The position numbers and the translations under genes were made by a program. A stretch of 46,441 nt of DNA from Bodo saltans (Eukaryota; Euglenozoa; Kinetoplastea; Eubodonida; Bodonidae). The notes below the pieces were generated by a model. It was not told the DNA's origin. It worked only from the letters and a program-made list of their open reading frames with translations, and did no database searches. Shown piece by piece: positions 39,029-46,441 of this stretch (the stretch's first letter is position 1; each line of letters starts with the position of its first letter). The DNA lies in contig CYKH01002188.1 of the NCBI GenBank assembly GCA_001460835.1, forward strand, positions 1 to 46,441, read 5' to 3'.

Positions 39029-39181
39029 ACACCCCCAACAACAACAACACATCATCCGCCTTTGATGCAGCAGCCCCTCGTTCATATCTTCAAAATGTCC
39101 GCACGCGTCAACGGGACTCCACCAATCAGCAGCAACCACAACAGCAGCAGCAAGGGACAGCGTCGGTGCTGGATATGGTGC
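38849..39181 (+). repeat. 179-bp-period tandem duplication with poly-A junction
   Basis: Copy 1 (38849-39014) and copy 2 (39028-39181) both start GACACCCCCAAC and end GATATGGTGC. They differ at about five single bases and by four CAG units. Between them are 13 bases found in neither copy: ten A's and TTA. The period of 179 shifts the frame, and TAG at 39026-39028 ends the middle ORF. Copy 2 in the new frame repeats the same peptide (SSAFDAAAPRSY) and runs on. Confidence 0.92.
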
Positions 39182-41457
39182 GGAATATGCAAAGACGCCA
39201 GCAACAGGTCGAAACTGCGCAAAGTGGTGGCGGCGGGTCAGCTTCTCATGGCACCCCAACAACCACTTCAGGTAGCGGCGTCCTCACACCGAGCAGACAT
39301 CAACACAACAATAGCAGCACCGTCTCCAACGGAGCGCCACCAATCAATCCTACCAATACGATCGCCGTAGAAAATACACTTCACTGGGAGACACTGCTGC
39401 GTCCGTCCTTTGCATCAAGTGAGTTCATCAAGCGAACCGTGCAAATTTGGTTCAACCCCCGTAACGGCAGCGTTTCTACCCTCGTCGAGGGTGGCCGAGG
39501 CATACGCCTGACCAGTGCTGCTGGCACTTTCCCGTTCCACCTTGCCTTCGTGACGCATCGTGTCGGGGCTGCAGTGCAACTGTTGTCGTGGACTAAATAT
39601 GAACTCCCCACGCCAAGCTCCAGTTCCGCGTTGCGTGGACACCACAGCAAGACAAACTTGCTATGGGCACAGCTCGAGGAGCAGGCAGCGCTGAACATGG
39701 ACCAAAAAGCGACAGAGAACGACGACCTACTCCACCATACATCACCTCATCAGAACGTGATGATGAACGAAGAGCACCGCCGCAATGCGTGTAGGCCTTC
39801 GCCTTTTGTGGTCGGCGATGTCGGTGAGCTCACTAGGCACTCCCAACGTATCCCACTGCCGCCTGCAGGAGGACACAACGCCGTCGTCATTCCGTCCGGA
39901 CCAACCCTTGCGTTGTCAGACGCGCTCGTGTCTGCATCTCCCCCTCACAGCATCGTGGCACCATCATCGTCAGCAGACATCACCTCTGCTGCGGTTGCGG
40001 CGTCGCTGAGTAAGTTGCCGCCACCTGGAGCAGAGTCTATGGCGCAGAACCTGCAACTCCACATGATTCATTGTGCTCGATCCCTTTTGTCCACCGTGCT
40101 TTTCGGGCCCTCTGCCATGGCCCACTACTACGCCCCAGAGCATACTCTGCGCGTGTTAGCGAGCCTTCCTGCAGATAAAATTGGTGTCACTCTGCAGAGC
40201 TTGCAGCTCCGATCTCGCCTTGAGCTGGTACCACTGATGCAATCTGTACTGATGGTGTTACAAGCTCCTTCCATTGATACAAGCCCACATATCGTGTTGT
40301 GTGCTGTGACCATCCTGTACACTGCGTTGAGTAGTACAACAGCACAAGGAGGCACTGCTGGTGGTGGTGGTGCAGGCGCAGCAGCAGATCTCTCAAATGC
40401 TGCTTCATCGTCATCGGCGACCTTCTCATCGTCACCAATTGCAGACTTATTGCTGAACCCGAATGTCACGCCAACGTTGTTCATGGCGCTATGCCGCATC
40501 GCCACAGTGCACACAAGAAGAATTCGGCACGACGCCATCCGTTGCCTCTCCGCCCTCGTTGCCAGCCCGCATCAAGTGGCGCTTCCCAGAGCGGACATGA
40601 TTGAGGCAGCCCTCTTGCCTGTGTTGCGTATGCTCCACGGCGTCATCATTCGACCGAAGGGAGGAGCACCCACCAGCCCTCCATTCCACAACCCGAGTGG
40701 CAATAACAACAACGCCAGCAACAACAACAGCAGCAACAACAACAGTACGTTTTCCTCGACTGACAACATTAGCAAACACTCGTACACGAAGACGATTGTT
40801 CAACTTGGGTTAGAGCTCGTGACCAACCTTGCCGAGCGTTATGCAACGCATCAAGTGCGCCGCCCGGTTCCTGGGTATGGATCTGCAATTCCGTTCATGC
40901 TTGTTCTTTGCTGCAAATCCCTTATCAAAGCGTTGGAGGCCAACCCGCCGCTCCCAGTGCCACCCTCTCTGTTAATGCTCGTCGATGAGCACATCATCGG
41001 CGTCGCCGCAGTGCCTTTTGGTAGCACCGGGGAGGGAGTTCGTTACTTATTCACTGAGCCATTCCCCTGCACGATTGGATCACGCTATCTAGAATGTCAT
41101 CTGGAGCCGGAGAGAAAGGGACAAGTCGTCATTGGATGGAACATGGAGGTTGTGAACAGTAACAACGGCGATGCTGCTGGTGCTGGTGGTGGTGGTCACA
41201 AGAGCAGTCGCCACAACCACCATCACCACCATCATCATCGTCATCATGTCGACCCAAACAGCACAACCGCGGCTGCTGCTGTTACGACTCCAGAGGCGAC
41301 CGCGGAGGCGGCAACAACAACAACAACAAAACAACAACAACAACAACCTCCGCATCTGCTGAGCTTTCAGCGGCGGTCGTCGAAGAATTTTCAACACTTA
41401 TCCTGCCATCGTGTGGCGTTGTCATCGACGCCACTGGTGTCGTCCACCAAGTTCTGA
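39172..41457 (+). CDS. giant HECT ligase, third piece
   Basis: The frame is open from before 39028; the first in-frame ATG is 39172 (MVRNMQRRQQQ), and a GTG precedes it at 39166. Because the reading continues from copy 2 of the 179-bp duplication, this is probably an internal part of the giant protein rather than a gene with its own start. It encodes helical, solenoid-like segments (SMAQNLQLHMIHCARSLLS, ADKIGVTLQSLQLRSRLEL, TLFMALCRIATVHTRRIRH), Asn/Ser runs, a His-rich run (about 41214-41247) and Thr/Gln runs. Beyond the CAA repeat at 41312 its frame gives low-quality sequence and stops at 41457. The smooth continuation is in the next piece. Confidence 0.7.
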   Translation, partial: DMVRNMQRRQQQVETAQSGGGGSASHGTPTTTSGSGVLTPSRHQHNNSSTVSNGAPPINPTNTIAVENTLHWETLLRPSFASSEFIKRTVQIWFNPRNGSVSTLVEGGRGIRLTSAAGTFPFHLAFVTHRVGAAVQLLSWTKYELPTPSSSSALRGHHSKTNLLWAQLEEQAALNMDQKATENDDLLHHTSPHQNVMMNEEHRRNACRPSPFVVGDVGELTRHSQRIPLPPAGGHNAVVIPSGPTLALSDALVSASPPHSIVAPSSSADITSAAVAASLSKLPPPGAESMAQNLQLHMIHCARSLLSTVLFGPSAMAHYYAPEHTLRVLASLPADKIGVTLQSLQLRSRLELVPLMQSVLMVLQAPSIDTSPHIVLCAVTILYTALSSTTAQGGTAGGGGAGAAADLSNAASSSSATFSSSPIADLLLNPNVTPTLFMALCRIATVHTRRIRHDAIRCLSALVASPHQVALPRADMIEAALLPVLRMLHGVIIRPKGGAPTSPPFHNPSGNNNNASNNNSSNNNSTFSSTDNISKHSYTKTIVQLGLELVTNLAERYATHQVRRPVPGYGSAIPFMLVLCCKSLIKALEANPPLPVPPSLLMLVDEHIIGVAAVPFGSTGEGVRYLFTEPFPCTIGSRYLECHLEPERKGQVVIGWNMEVVNSNNGDAAGAGGGGHKSSRHNHHHHHHHRHHVDPNSTTAAAAVTTPEATAEAATTTTTKQQQQQPPHLLSFQRRSSKNFQHLSCHRVALSSTPLVSSTKF
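41312..41346 (+). repeat. CAA repeat with two extra A's, third frame break
   Basis: Five CAA units, then CAAAA (41327-41331), then five more CAA units. Without two of the A's the tract is a pure run of eleven CAA, and the upstream frame reads into TSASAELSAAVVEEF and on through VVIDATGVVHQVLNHEI into the HECT piece. This pinpoints the shift. Confidence 0.85.
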
Positions 41458-41501
41458 ATCATGAGATTATTGGAACGCACGATACCGTCGCGGATGTTGG
41501 T

Positions 41502-44030
41502 GTGGTCGGTGTTGCATGCCTCTACACCAACGGAAATGTCATTGTGTCGCTGTGGGACCGCAATACTCCTCAGGAAAGCCTGGCTGGGCACCACGCGGAG
41601 TTTACCTTCGAGCCTCACTCCAACGAGGTAGTCACACTTCCCATGTGCGCGATGGAGCATACCACCGACGCTCGTCTTGTGGTGAAGCAATCCGAGCTAC
41701 GCCATACGCCAAACTCCTCCGCGACTGGTGGTGGCACCGTGTACATGTTGGCGGACCCGATTGCAGCAAGTACAAAGCAGTCGATTGCGCGACTGTTGGA
41801 ATCCGAACATCAGAATCAGCTCCAGCAGCAACTGGTCCCCTTGTCGTCCACTTTGTTAGGTGCCACTACCACTGGTAGTGGCGTTGCCGTAGGGTCGTAC
41901 GACTTCTTTGTGCAACTCAACGAAATGATTGGCAACTTAGATGATGACAGCCAAAAGGAACTCACAAAGAAGGCCATCGCAGCTAGGAGAAACAGGACGA
42001 CGACGGCAGGCACTGTCGTTGCGGCTGCGCCGTCACAGTCTAACACAAATGTTTCGCCTTCGCTTCCGCCACGCTTAGGAGAAGCAACGGATCCTGTTCC
42101 CGTTGCTGCTCGTGAAGAGGGCGGCAACCCAGCAACAGCAGCAGCAGCAACGCAGATGATGATTACCGAGCCACCACCACCACCACCACCACCTCAGTCA
42201 ACAACGATCGATACCATCAGCAGCATGTTCGTTGCCGCACATGAAGTGGCTATGTATCCGCTTGTGGAGCAATTTCTTCAACAGCAAGCCTCACTCACTG
42301 CTGCGGCAGCAGCACAAGCAGGTCTCCGACGCAGCACAACACGCCGTGGCAACAACAACAACAACAACAACCACAACGCCCGAGGTGGAGGGGACGGTGC
42401 GGTGTCCTTGGCATCATCGTCCCAGCAGAACGACGGAGCTGAGCAGCAGCTATTGTTCTCCTATGGGAACTCTGCAGTCGCATCCCTTGCAGGTACACCC
42501 CAGCTCATCGACGCAAACGCAATGACGATTCTCGGCGAAGCATCAGCAGACGTAGGAGCGCCGTCGGATGTACCACCTCCAGGAGCATCATCAGCAGCAA
42601 CATCCAGCACGAAAGTTTGCCTCGATCCTCTGTTCCCCTTCACAAGGGCCCTTGCTGCAATTGACGTGCTAACGCTTGAGCTTTGGCGCGTTGTGTCGCT
42701 CCGCCAAGAGATTACATCCCTTTACATGCTCTGGTCCCTCATGAAGCCGTTATGCGGTCGCCGAACGAGAGAGAAGATTCAGCAGCAAGCACTAGCACCA
42801 TTCACGTCTCGCAACGGAGTTCGAGCGAACGTCACAATCCACACCACGCGTGCCCTTCCCTCGATTCGTCGCGGAATGGCCGCCACATTGCATAATTCCA
42901 TTTTCGGACAGCTACACCACCACCTCTGCTCCGTCACAAACAATGTCTTCTACGCATCTCCAATGTTTCAAGTCAAACTGGCTGGATTTGCGGCGCAGGA
43001 CGCTGGTGGCCCTTATCGTGAAGTGCTTGCGCTCCTTGCAGATGAAATCTGCACCATGCACCCCAGTGGTGAATTCCAGATGAACCCATTGTTCCGCGCT
43101 GTCTCGTCCTCCGAGGGCGAAGCAGCTGGCGCGTCGGCGATTATGCCGAATCCCCACTTCCCCTGGTCGTCCCAAACGGCACTCATGTATGAGTTCTTCG
43201 GCAAACTGTTGGCATCCTTCTTAGTGTCCGCAGATGTGCTTGCCGTGGATCTTCCCGGGCTGTTTTGGAAGTTGTTTTTGGACTACCCAGTCACCGCCAG
43301 AGATTTGACGCTGCTGGACCCTATGTTCCATCATCTCACGAACCCCGACACGCTCGCTACAATGAGCGTTGAAGAAGACTTAGAAGACATGCTACCGGGT
43401 ATTTCCGCAACATGGGAGGGGCAGCGCAACCGCCTGAAGATGCTCGCTGCGCAGCAAAATACTGCACAACCCACATCAACAACAAGGAGTGGTGGTGTTG
43501 TTGTGCTGGGAGAGCATGAGCAGCTGGCTCAGTGCGTCATTGATTTCGGACTGCATCGATACGACAACGCCATCGCCAGCATTCGTGAAGGCTTCTCCAG
43601 AATAATTCCCCTCCATGTGATGCGATCCCTGTACTGGTGCGACGTGGAGACCCGAATTTGCGGCACCCCCACCATCACTGGCGACGCCCTACGAGGCGAG
43701 TGTGTCGTGACATTGGCACGAGCACAGCTCGACATGTTCTGGCGTGTCGTGGACGAGATGACCCCAGCGGACCGCTCGCTGCTGCTTCGTTTTGCAACAG
43801 GTCAATCACGTCTTCCCTTGAGATCCAAGATGCGCGTAGACCCGCGGCACGATGGTGCGGATTCACTCCCAACCAGCGCGACGTGTTTCTTCACGCTGAA
43901 GGTCCCCTACTACTCCTCTCAACGCATCATGAAAGAGAAAATACTCTACGCGATTCGTCAGTGTAATGCAATCGATAGAGATGGAGCGATGAACGATGGA
44001 AATCTTGGAGGGATGGCCGAACAGATGTGA
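41502..44030 (+). CDS. giant HECT ligase, C-terminal piece with HECT domain
   Basis: 842 codons, with a GTG at 41502 as the first possible start and the frame open well upstream (to the CAA repeat), so it is probably the end of the giant protein. After linkers with Ala, Asn and Pro runs comes a helical lead-in (EITSLYMLWSLMKPL) and a full HECT domain. N-lobe: QVKLAGFAAQDAGGPYREVL, YEFFGKLLASFLVSADVL, FWKLFLDYPVTARDL. C-lobe: IASIREGFSRIIP, FWRVVDEMTPADRSLLLRF, LPTSATCFFTLKVPYYSS. The catalytic Cys codon is 43884-43886, 47 residues before the C-terminus, close to the usual HECT position, so the ligase looks catalytically competent. It accepts ubiquitin from an E2 as a thioester and passes it to substrate Lys residues. 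Confidence 0.88.
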   Translation: MVGVACLYTNGNVIVSLWDRNTPQESLAGHHAEFTFEPHSNEVVTLPMCAMEHTTDARLVVKQSELRHTPNSSATGGGTVYMLADPIAASTKQSIARLLESEHQNQLQQQLVPLSSTLLGATTTGSGVAVGSYDFFVQLNEMIGNLDDDSQKELTKKAIAARRNRTTTAGTVVAAAPSQSNTNVSPSLPPRLGEATDPVPVAAREEGGNPATAAAATQMMITEPPPPPPPPQSTTIDTISSMFVAAHEVAMYPLVEQFLQQQASLTAAAAAQAGLRRSTTRRGNNNNNNNHNARGGGDGAVSLASSSQQNDGAEQQLLFSYGNSAVASLAGTPQLIDANAMTILGEASADVGAPSDVPPPGASSAATSSTKVCLDPLFPFTRALAAIDVLTLELWRVVSLRQEITSLYMLWSLMKPLCGRRTREKIQQQALAPFTSRNGVRANVTIHTTRALPSIRRGMAATLHNSIFGQLHHHLCSVTNNVFYASPMFQVKLAGFAAQDAGGPYREVLALLADEICTMHPSGEFQMNPLFRAVSSSEGEAAGASAIMPNPHFPWSSQTALMYEFFGKLLASFLVSADVLAVDLPGLFWKLFLDYPVTARDLTLLDPMFHHLTNPDTLATMSVEEDLEDMLPGISATWEGQRNRLKMLAAQQNTAQPTSTTRSGGVVVLGEHEQLAQCVIDFGLHRYDNAIASIREGFSRIIPLHVMRSLYWCDVETRICGTPTITGDALRGECVVTLARAQLDMFWRVVDEMTPADRSLLLRFATGQSRLPLRSKMRVDPRHDGADSLPTSATCFFTLKVPYYSSQRIMKEKILYAIRQCNAIDRDGAMNDGNLGGMAEQM
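42893..43975 (+). other. HECT catalytic domain
   Basis: About 360 residues at the C-terminus of the giant protein, close to the usual HECT length. All hallmark blocks are present, including the Cys in SATCFFTL and the Y-Y-S-S, K-E-K-I-L-Y-A-I segment after it. A Thr/Gly/Val-rich insertion (AQPTSTTRSGGVVVLG) lies in the N-lobe. Confidence 0.9.
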
Positions 44031-44048
44031 GCACAGATGTGACTGAAA

Positions 44049-44075
44049 GAACCTCAAGTGTCTGTGTGGAGGTTC
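44049..44075 (+). other. short inverted repeat after the giant gene
   Basis: GAACCTC (44049-44055) and GAGGTTC (44069-44075) could form a 7-bp stem with a 13-base loop, 19 bases after the stop. It may fold in the 3' UTR. Chance occurrence is likely at this stem length. Confidence 0.2.
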
Positions 44076-44199
44076 CTTAAACTATTATTAACAGACGAGA
44101 TTGTGTGTGACCCTATTTGCGTCAACAATTTTTTTGTCTTGTGTTGAATTCACTTTTCTGCACGTCTCTACTGCACGTCTCTCCTGCTTGGCATCATAA

Positions 44200-44248
44200 A
44201 ATACCCCCTTTTTATTTTTATTTTTGTGCGTCATGGGTGAACACACAG
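44200..44248 (+). promoter_or_regulatory. candidate trans-splice acceptor before the gene at 44265
   Basis: A C/T-rich tract (ACCCCCTTTTTATTTTTATT onward, to about 44225) is followed by CACAG ending at 44248, 16 bases before the ATG at 44265. An ATG at 44233 lies between the tract and this AG and would be removed by splicing here. Confidence 0.45.
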
Positions 44249-44264
44249 AAATTCCAAAAGTTAT

Positions 44265-45872
44265 ATGCCAAACCTCGACCTTGAATCCCTCCAACGCATT
44301 CTTGCCTTGGAGGAGGACACACTAGCCAACCCATCGGTCGCCCATCACCTCTCCACCGCTTCTCAGGATGTCAGCAGCGCGATCCCTACGATGGAGTCCT
44401 TGCGCAGCCCCACCACTCGTACGCTGATGTCCATTCGGCAAAATCAAAACGCCCAGGGCTGGATTAGTGGTCAGTTTGCAGTCGCACAGCAGGAACAGCA
44501 AGGCATGAGTGAGGTCGCAGAAGCAGCAGAAGAGCTACTGAAAGCCCCGCTGGTGAAATCTTACGCATCCACTGTGTCGACCATCTTGCGCAACACAAAA
44601 GAAGCTGTGCACGGAAAACATACCGCCTTGTTGTCGCGCAATAGTGATGAAAACGATGACGCAGAAAAAAGTGGTGCCATTCGTAGTGCACTTGAGTTGG
44701 AGGATAGCAGCGTGCGATCTGCATTTCCGCTTGTTGCAACCAACATACAACCATGTGGAAGGCAAGCGTTTATTCACGCGGATATGTCTGATGCCGATGA
44801 TCCGACCACAAACGCCTCATCCACTTCCGCCCAACACGATGCAGACATCAAGCTTGTGAGTGGGATTTGTTTCGTCCTTCCAAAGGCCGAGACCGGCACA
44901 GTGATTGCACAAGTAGACACTCCCAGCGCGCTCCTTATGGCGGCAAGAAAAGCTCAGACAAAGAAAGGTGACAAAGAAGCTACTCATGATCGCCCTCATC
45001 ATCAGTATAATTCATTTCTTGCCCGTCCGCCTTGTTGCCGCGCAATAGTGATGAAAACGATGACGCAGAAAAAAGTGGTGCCGTTCGTAATGCACTTGAG
45101 ATGGAGGATAGCAGCGTGCGATCTGCATTTCCGCTTGTTGCAACCAACATTCAACCATGTGGAAGGCAAGCGTTTATTCACGCGGATATGTCTGATGCCG
45201 ATGATCTGACCACAAACGCCTCATCCATTTCTGCCCAACACGATGCAGACATCAAGCTTGTGAGTGGGATTTGTTTCGTCCTTCCAAAGGCCGAGACCGG
45301 CACAGTGATTGCACAAGTAGACACTCCCAGCGCGCTCCTTATGGCGGCAAGAAAAGCTCAGACAAAGAAAGGTGACGATGAAGCCACTCATCATCGCCCT
45401 CATCATCAGTATAATTCATTTCTTGCCCGTGGGGGCGATCAGGAAATGGCCGAGGATGACGTTCTGCGTCATATTCATCGAGACATGGACACGTGCTTTG
45501 CTGGCGATGTCTCCACCGCATCTTTTGGACGATCGGCTGGTGGGAGCGCAGCAGATAGTCCAGCGCATCAGGAACACCAGCACAAGCAACAACAATCAGG
45601 TCAAAATGACTTCTTTTCGGCAGCCGACTTTGGGCAACAAGAGGGTACCGAACTCGTTCCGTCGCGACCTCAGAAATCTCGCATGCAACAGTTGCTCGAC
45701 GAGCAGAAATCGATGCACAAGAACATGGCGGATAGCAAAGCAGAATACGGATAGCAAAGCAGAATACAAGGCGCTGCTGGATGGGCTTGAGCGCTGGCAG
45801 GCTGCTAGGCGCGACGCGTTTGACATCGCTACGTCTACTGTGGTGCCAAGTACGCGGCTGACTGCGGAGTAA
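44265..45872 (+). CDS. hypothetical protein interrupted by two tandem duplications
   Basis: The ATG at 44265 opens a frame that ends at 45209 after leaving its natural sequence; a second ORF (45032-45754) repeats and extends it; the true end appears to be at 45872. Collapsing a 404-bp duplication (44624-45431) and a 19-bp duplication (45730-45767) leaves 1185 nt, exactly 395 codons, ending STVVPSTRLTAE. The 394-residue product starts MPNLDLESLQRILALEEDTL and has a helical N-terminal third (VAEAAEELLKAPLVKSYA, STILRNTKEAVHG), a middle segment with KLVSGICFVLPKAETG, an acidic and Gln/His-rich linker, and a charged helical end (MQQLLDEQKSMHKNM, ALLDGLERWQAARRDAFDI), perhaps coiled coil. I do not recognise a family. 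No signal peptide or membrane segment is seen. Confidence 0.65.
44624..45431 (+). repeat. 404-bp tandem duplication
   Basis: Copies 44624-45027 and 45028-45431 align without gaps and differ at about 12 positions (about 3%), at least six of which change the residue (for example I/V, S/N, L/M, P/L, T/I, K/D). The period of 404 is not a multiple of three, so the frame is lost at the junction and regained only by restarting in copy 2. Confidence 0.95.
45730..45767 (+). repeat. 19-bp perfect tandem duplication
   Basis: GGATAGCAAAGCAGAATAC occurs twice in a row (45730-45748, 45749-45767). It shifts the frame by one and creates a premature TAG at 45752-45754. With one copy the protein reads ADSKAEYKALLDGLERW and continues to 45872. 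Confidence 0.95.
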
Positions 45873-45989
45873 GAGGGAGGCCTCTCGCCCCCCACGGCGA
45901 ACGTTGTGACATTTTGATATTGTTGTACATTACTGCCGATGCAAGAAAAGAAATTGTTGGTAATTTGCTCAGTTCCCGTTTGTGCAATG

Positions 45990-46045
45990 GTTATTTTTTT
46001 TTTCATTTTTCTTTCTTTCGTTTTTGGCCCCGGCTATTTCGTAAG
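45990..46045 (+). promoter_or_regulatory. candidate trans-splice acceptor before aminotransferase
   Basis: A long T-rich tract with C's (about 45990-46026) is followed by an AG at 46044-46045, 62 bases before the ATG at 46108. It is one of the strongest pyrimidine tracts in the window. Confidence 0.45.
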
Positions 46046-46107
46046 TTATCAAAATCTACCGTCGATTCAAAGCAAACTTAGAGCCATTTAAAAAGCACAG
46101 ACACTTT

Positions 46108-46441
46108 ATGGGAATGAAGAACACTGCAAAACTTCAGGCAAGCGTCTCTGAGATCGTTGCAAAGCACAACTATGGTACATGGCGTCCACAGAAGGGGTGG
46201 AAGCCCCTCCACATTGCAAAGGCGAAGGACTCTACCTTCTGGGATGGGAACGGGAAACAATATTTAGACCTCACCGCCCAGCTCATGTGCGTGAATCTGG
46301 GCCACGGCAATGAAGCTGTTGCAAACGCCATTTGCAAGCAAGCCAAGGACCTCTGTTTTGTAGCACCTGGCTTCGCCACTCAAGTCCGCGCGGACTTGTC
46401 CCTCAAGCTGCTTGAGGTGGTGCCCAAGGGTATCGAGAAGT
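46108..46441 (+). CDS. class III PLP-dependent aminotransferase, N-terminal part
   Basis: The ATG at 46108 opens a frame that runs 111 codons to the window edge without a stop; a second ATG lies two codons later. The sequence contains NYGTWRPQKGWKPLHI, an FWDGNGKQYLDLTAQLMCVN block, LGHGNEAVANAI and CFVAPGFATQVRADLSLKLL. These match the N-terminal region of class III (omega-type) aminotransferases: the D-x-x-G-x-x-Y-L-D-L segment, the N-x-G-H motif and the following P-x-F-x-x-x-x-R/A stretch. Members transfer amino groups from amines, beta-alanine, GABA or taurine to keto acids using PLP on a Lys that would lie beyond this window. The exact substrate cannot be told. The W-R-P-Q-K-G-W-K-P opening resembles prokaryotic relatives. 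No mitochondrial targeting signal is obvious. Confidence 0.82.
   Translation, partial: MGMKNTAKLQASVSEIVAKHNYGTWRPQKGWKPLHIAKAKDSTFWDGNGKQYLDLTAQLMCVNLGHGNEAVANAICKQAKDLCFVAPGFATQVRADLSLKLLEVVPKGIEK

Larger units (their letters stand above)
12924..44030 (+). other. giant HECT E3 ubiquitin ligase locus, one gene in four ORF pieces
   Basis: Four long ORFs (12924-26810, 26807-39028, about 39172-41457, about 41502-44030) follow each other on one strand with overlap or almost no gap, in frames 0, 2, 1 and 0. Each break coincides with a repeat lesion: a 95-bp tandem duplication, a 179-bp tandem duplication, and two extra A's in a CAA repeat. Removing one copy of each duplication and the two A's leaves 30831 nt, exactly 10277 codons, with protein sequence flowing smoothly over all junctions. 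The product would have 10276 residues, about 1.1 MDa. Order of parts: acidic N-terminus, helical and beta regions, SPRY-type modules (about 1000-1130 and 2935-3105, with more candidates), YNGxMFD repeats (about 4871-5033, 5442-5605, 7547-7714), kinase-like region (about 7200-7464), HECT (about 9898-10276). Combination of SPRY and HECT in a giant recalls HERC1 and HECTD4. Confidence 0.8.

Noticed and set aside
26700-41460. Programmed frameshifting or translational bypassing at the ORF junctions
   Set aside because: Each junction is explained by a duplication or microsatellite indel. No slippery site or common signal recurs, and duplicated copies differ like alleles.
44158-44182. 13-bp tandem repeat (CTGCACGTCTCT twice)
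   Set aside because: Lies in the spacer after the giant gene; too short and simple to assign a role.
1-46441. tRNA, rRNA, CRISPR, transposon or spliced-leader RNA genes
   Set aside because: No cloverleaf-like segments, regularly spaced repeats, transposase or reverse-transcriptase motifs were seen by eye. A covariance-model search would be needed to exclude small RNAs.

Overview
The window looks like nuclear DNA of a kinetoplastid protist, most plausibly a free-living bodonid of the Bodo saltans type. The organism is inferred, not proven. Every convincing gene lies on the + strand, none needs an intron, even a locus of 31 kb, and most starts are preceded by a pyrimidine-rich stretch and an AG, as expected for polycistronic transcription with spliced-leader trans-splicing. 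The families are eukaryotic: HECT and SPRY domains, a PSP1 C-terminal domain, a TMEM184-like membrane protein and a LARGE-type glycosyltransferase.

Layout. (1) 1-10141: two paralogous secretory-pathway glycosyltransferases of the LARGE/GT49 type (281-2863 and 6941-10141) carry C-terminal cysteine-rich modules resembling X8/CBM43 glucan-binding domains. Between them are a PSP1-domain gene (3131-4339), a relic of a third glycosyltransferase 5' end (about 4479-4706) and decayed, unrecognised coding sequence (4795-6733). The two intact paralogues share a GC-rich 314-bp block at about 97% identity inside otherwise diverged sequence, which suggests gene conversion. (2) 10486-12575: a TMEM184/DUF300-like membrane protein broken by a one-base frameshift, and a small unknown protein. 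(3) 12924-44030: one giant locus. Four consecutive long ORFs in three frames join into a single reading frame if a 95-bp tandem duplication, a 179-bp tandem duplication and two extra A's in a CAA repeat are removed. The corrected length is 30831 nt, exactly 10277 codons including the stop, giving a 10276-residue HECT ubiquitin ligase. It carries SPRY/concanavalin-like modules, three copies of a beta-sandwich-like repeat with a YNGxMFD signature, a kinase-like region lacking the catalytic Asp, and a C-terminal HECT domain. (4) 44265-45872: an unknown protein interrupted by two more tandem duplications (404 bp and 19 bp), which restore to 394 residues. (5) 46108-46441: the start of a class III PLP-dependent aminotransferase that runs off the window.

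The most striking feature is the recurrence of frame-breaking tandem duplications (periods 95, 179, 404 and 19). In the three longer ones the copies differ by about 1-3%. Either allelic haplotypes were joined head-to-tail during assembly, or the genome really carries such duplications. Read-level evidence would decide, and it determines whether two genes here are intact or broken. The genes do not form an obvious pathway; co-orientation is the kinetoplastid norm and does not imply shared function.
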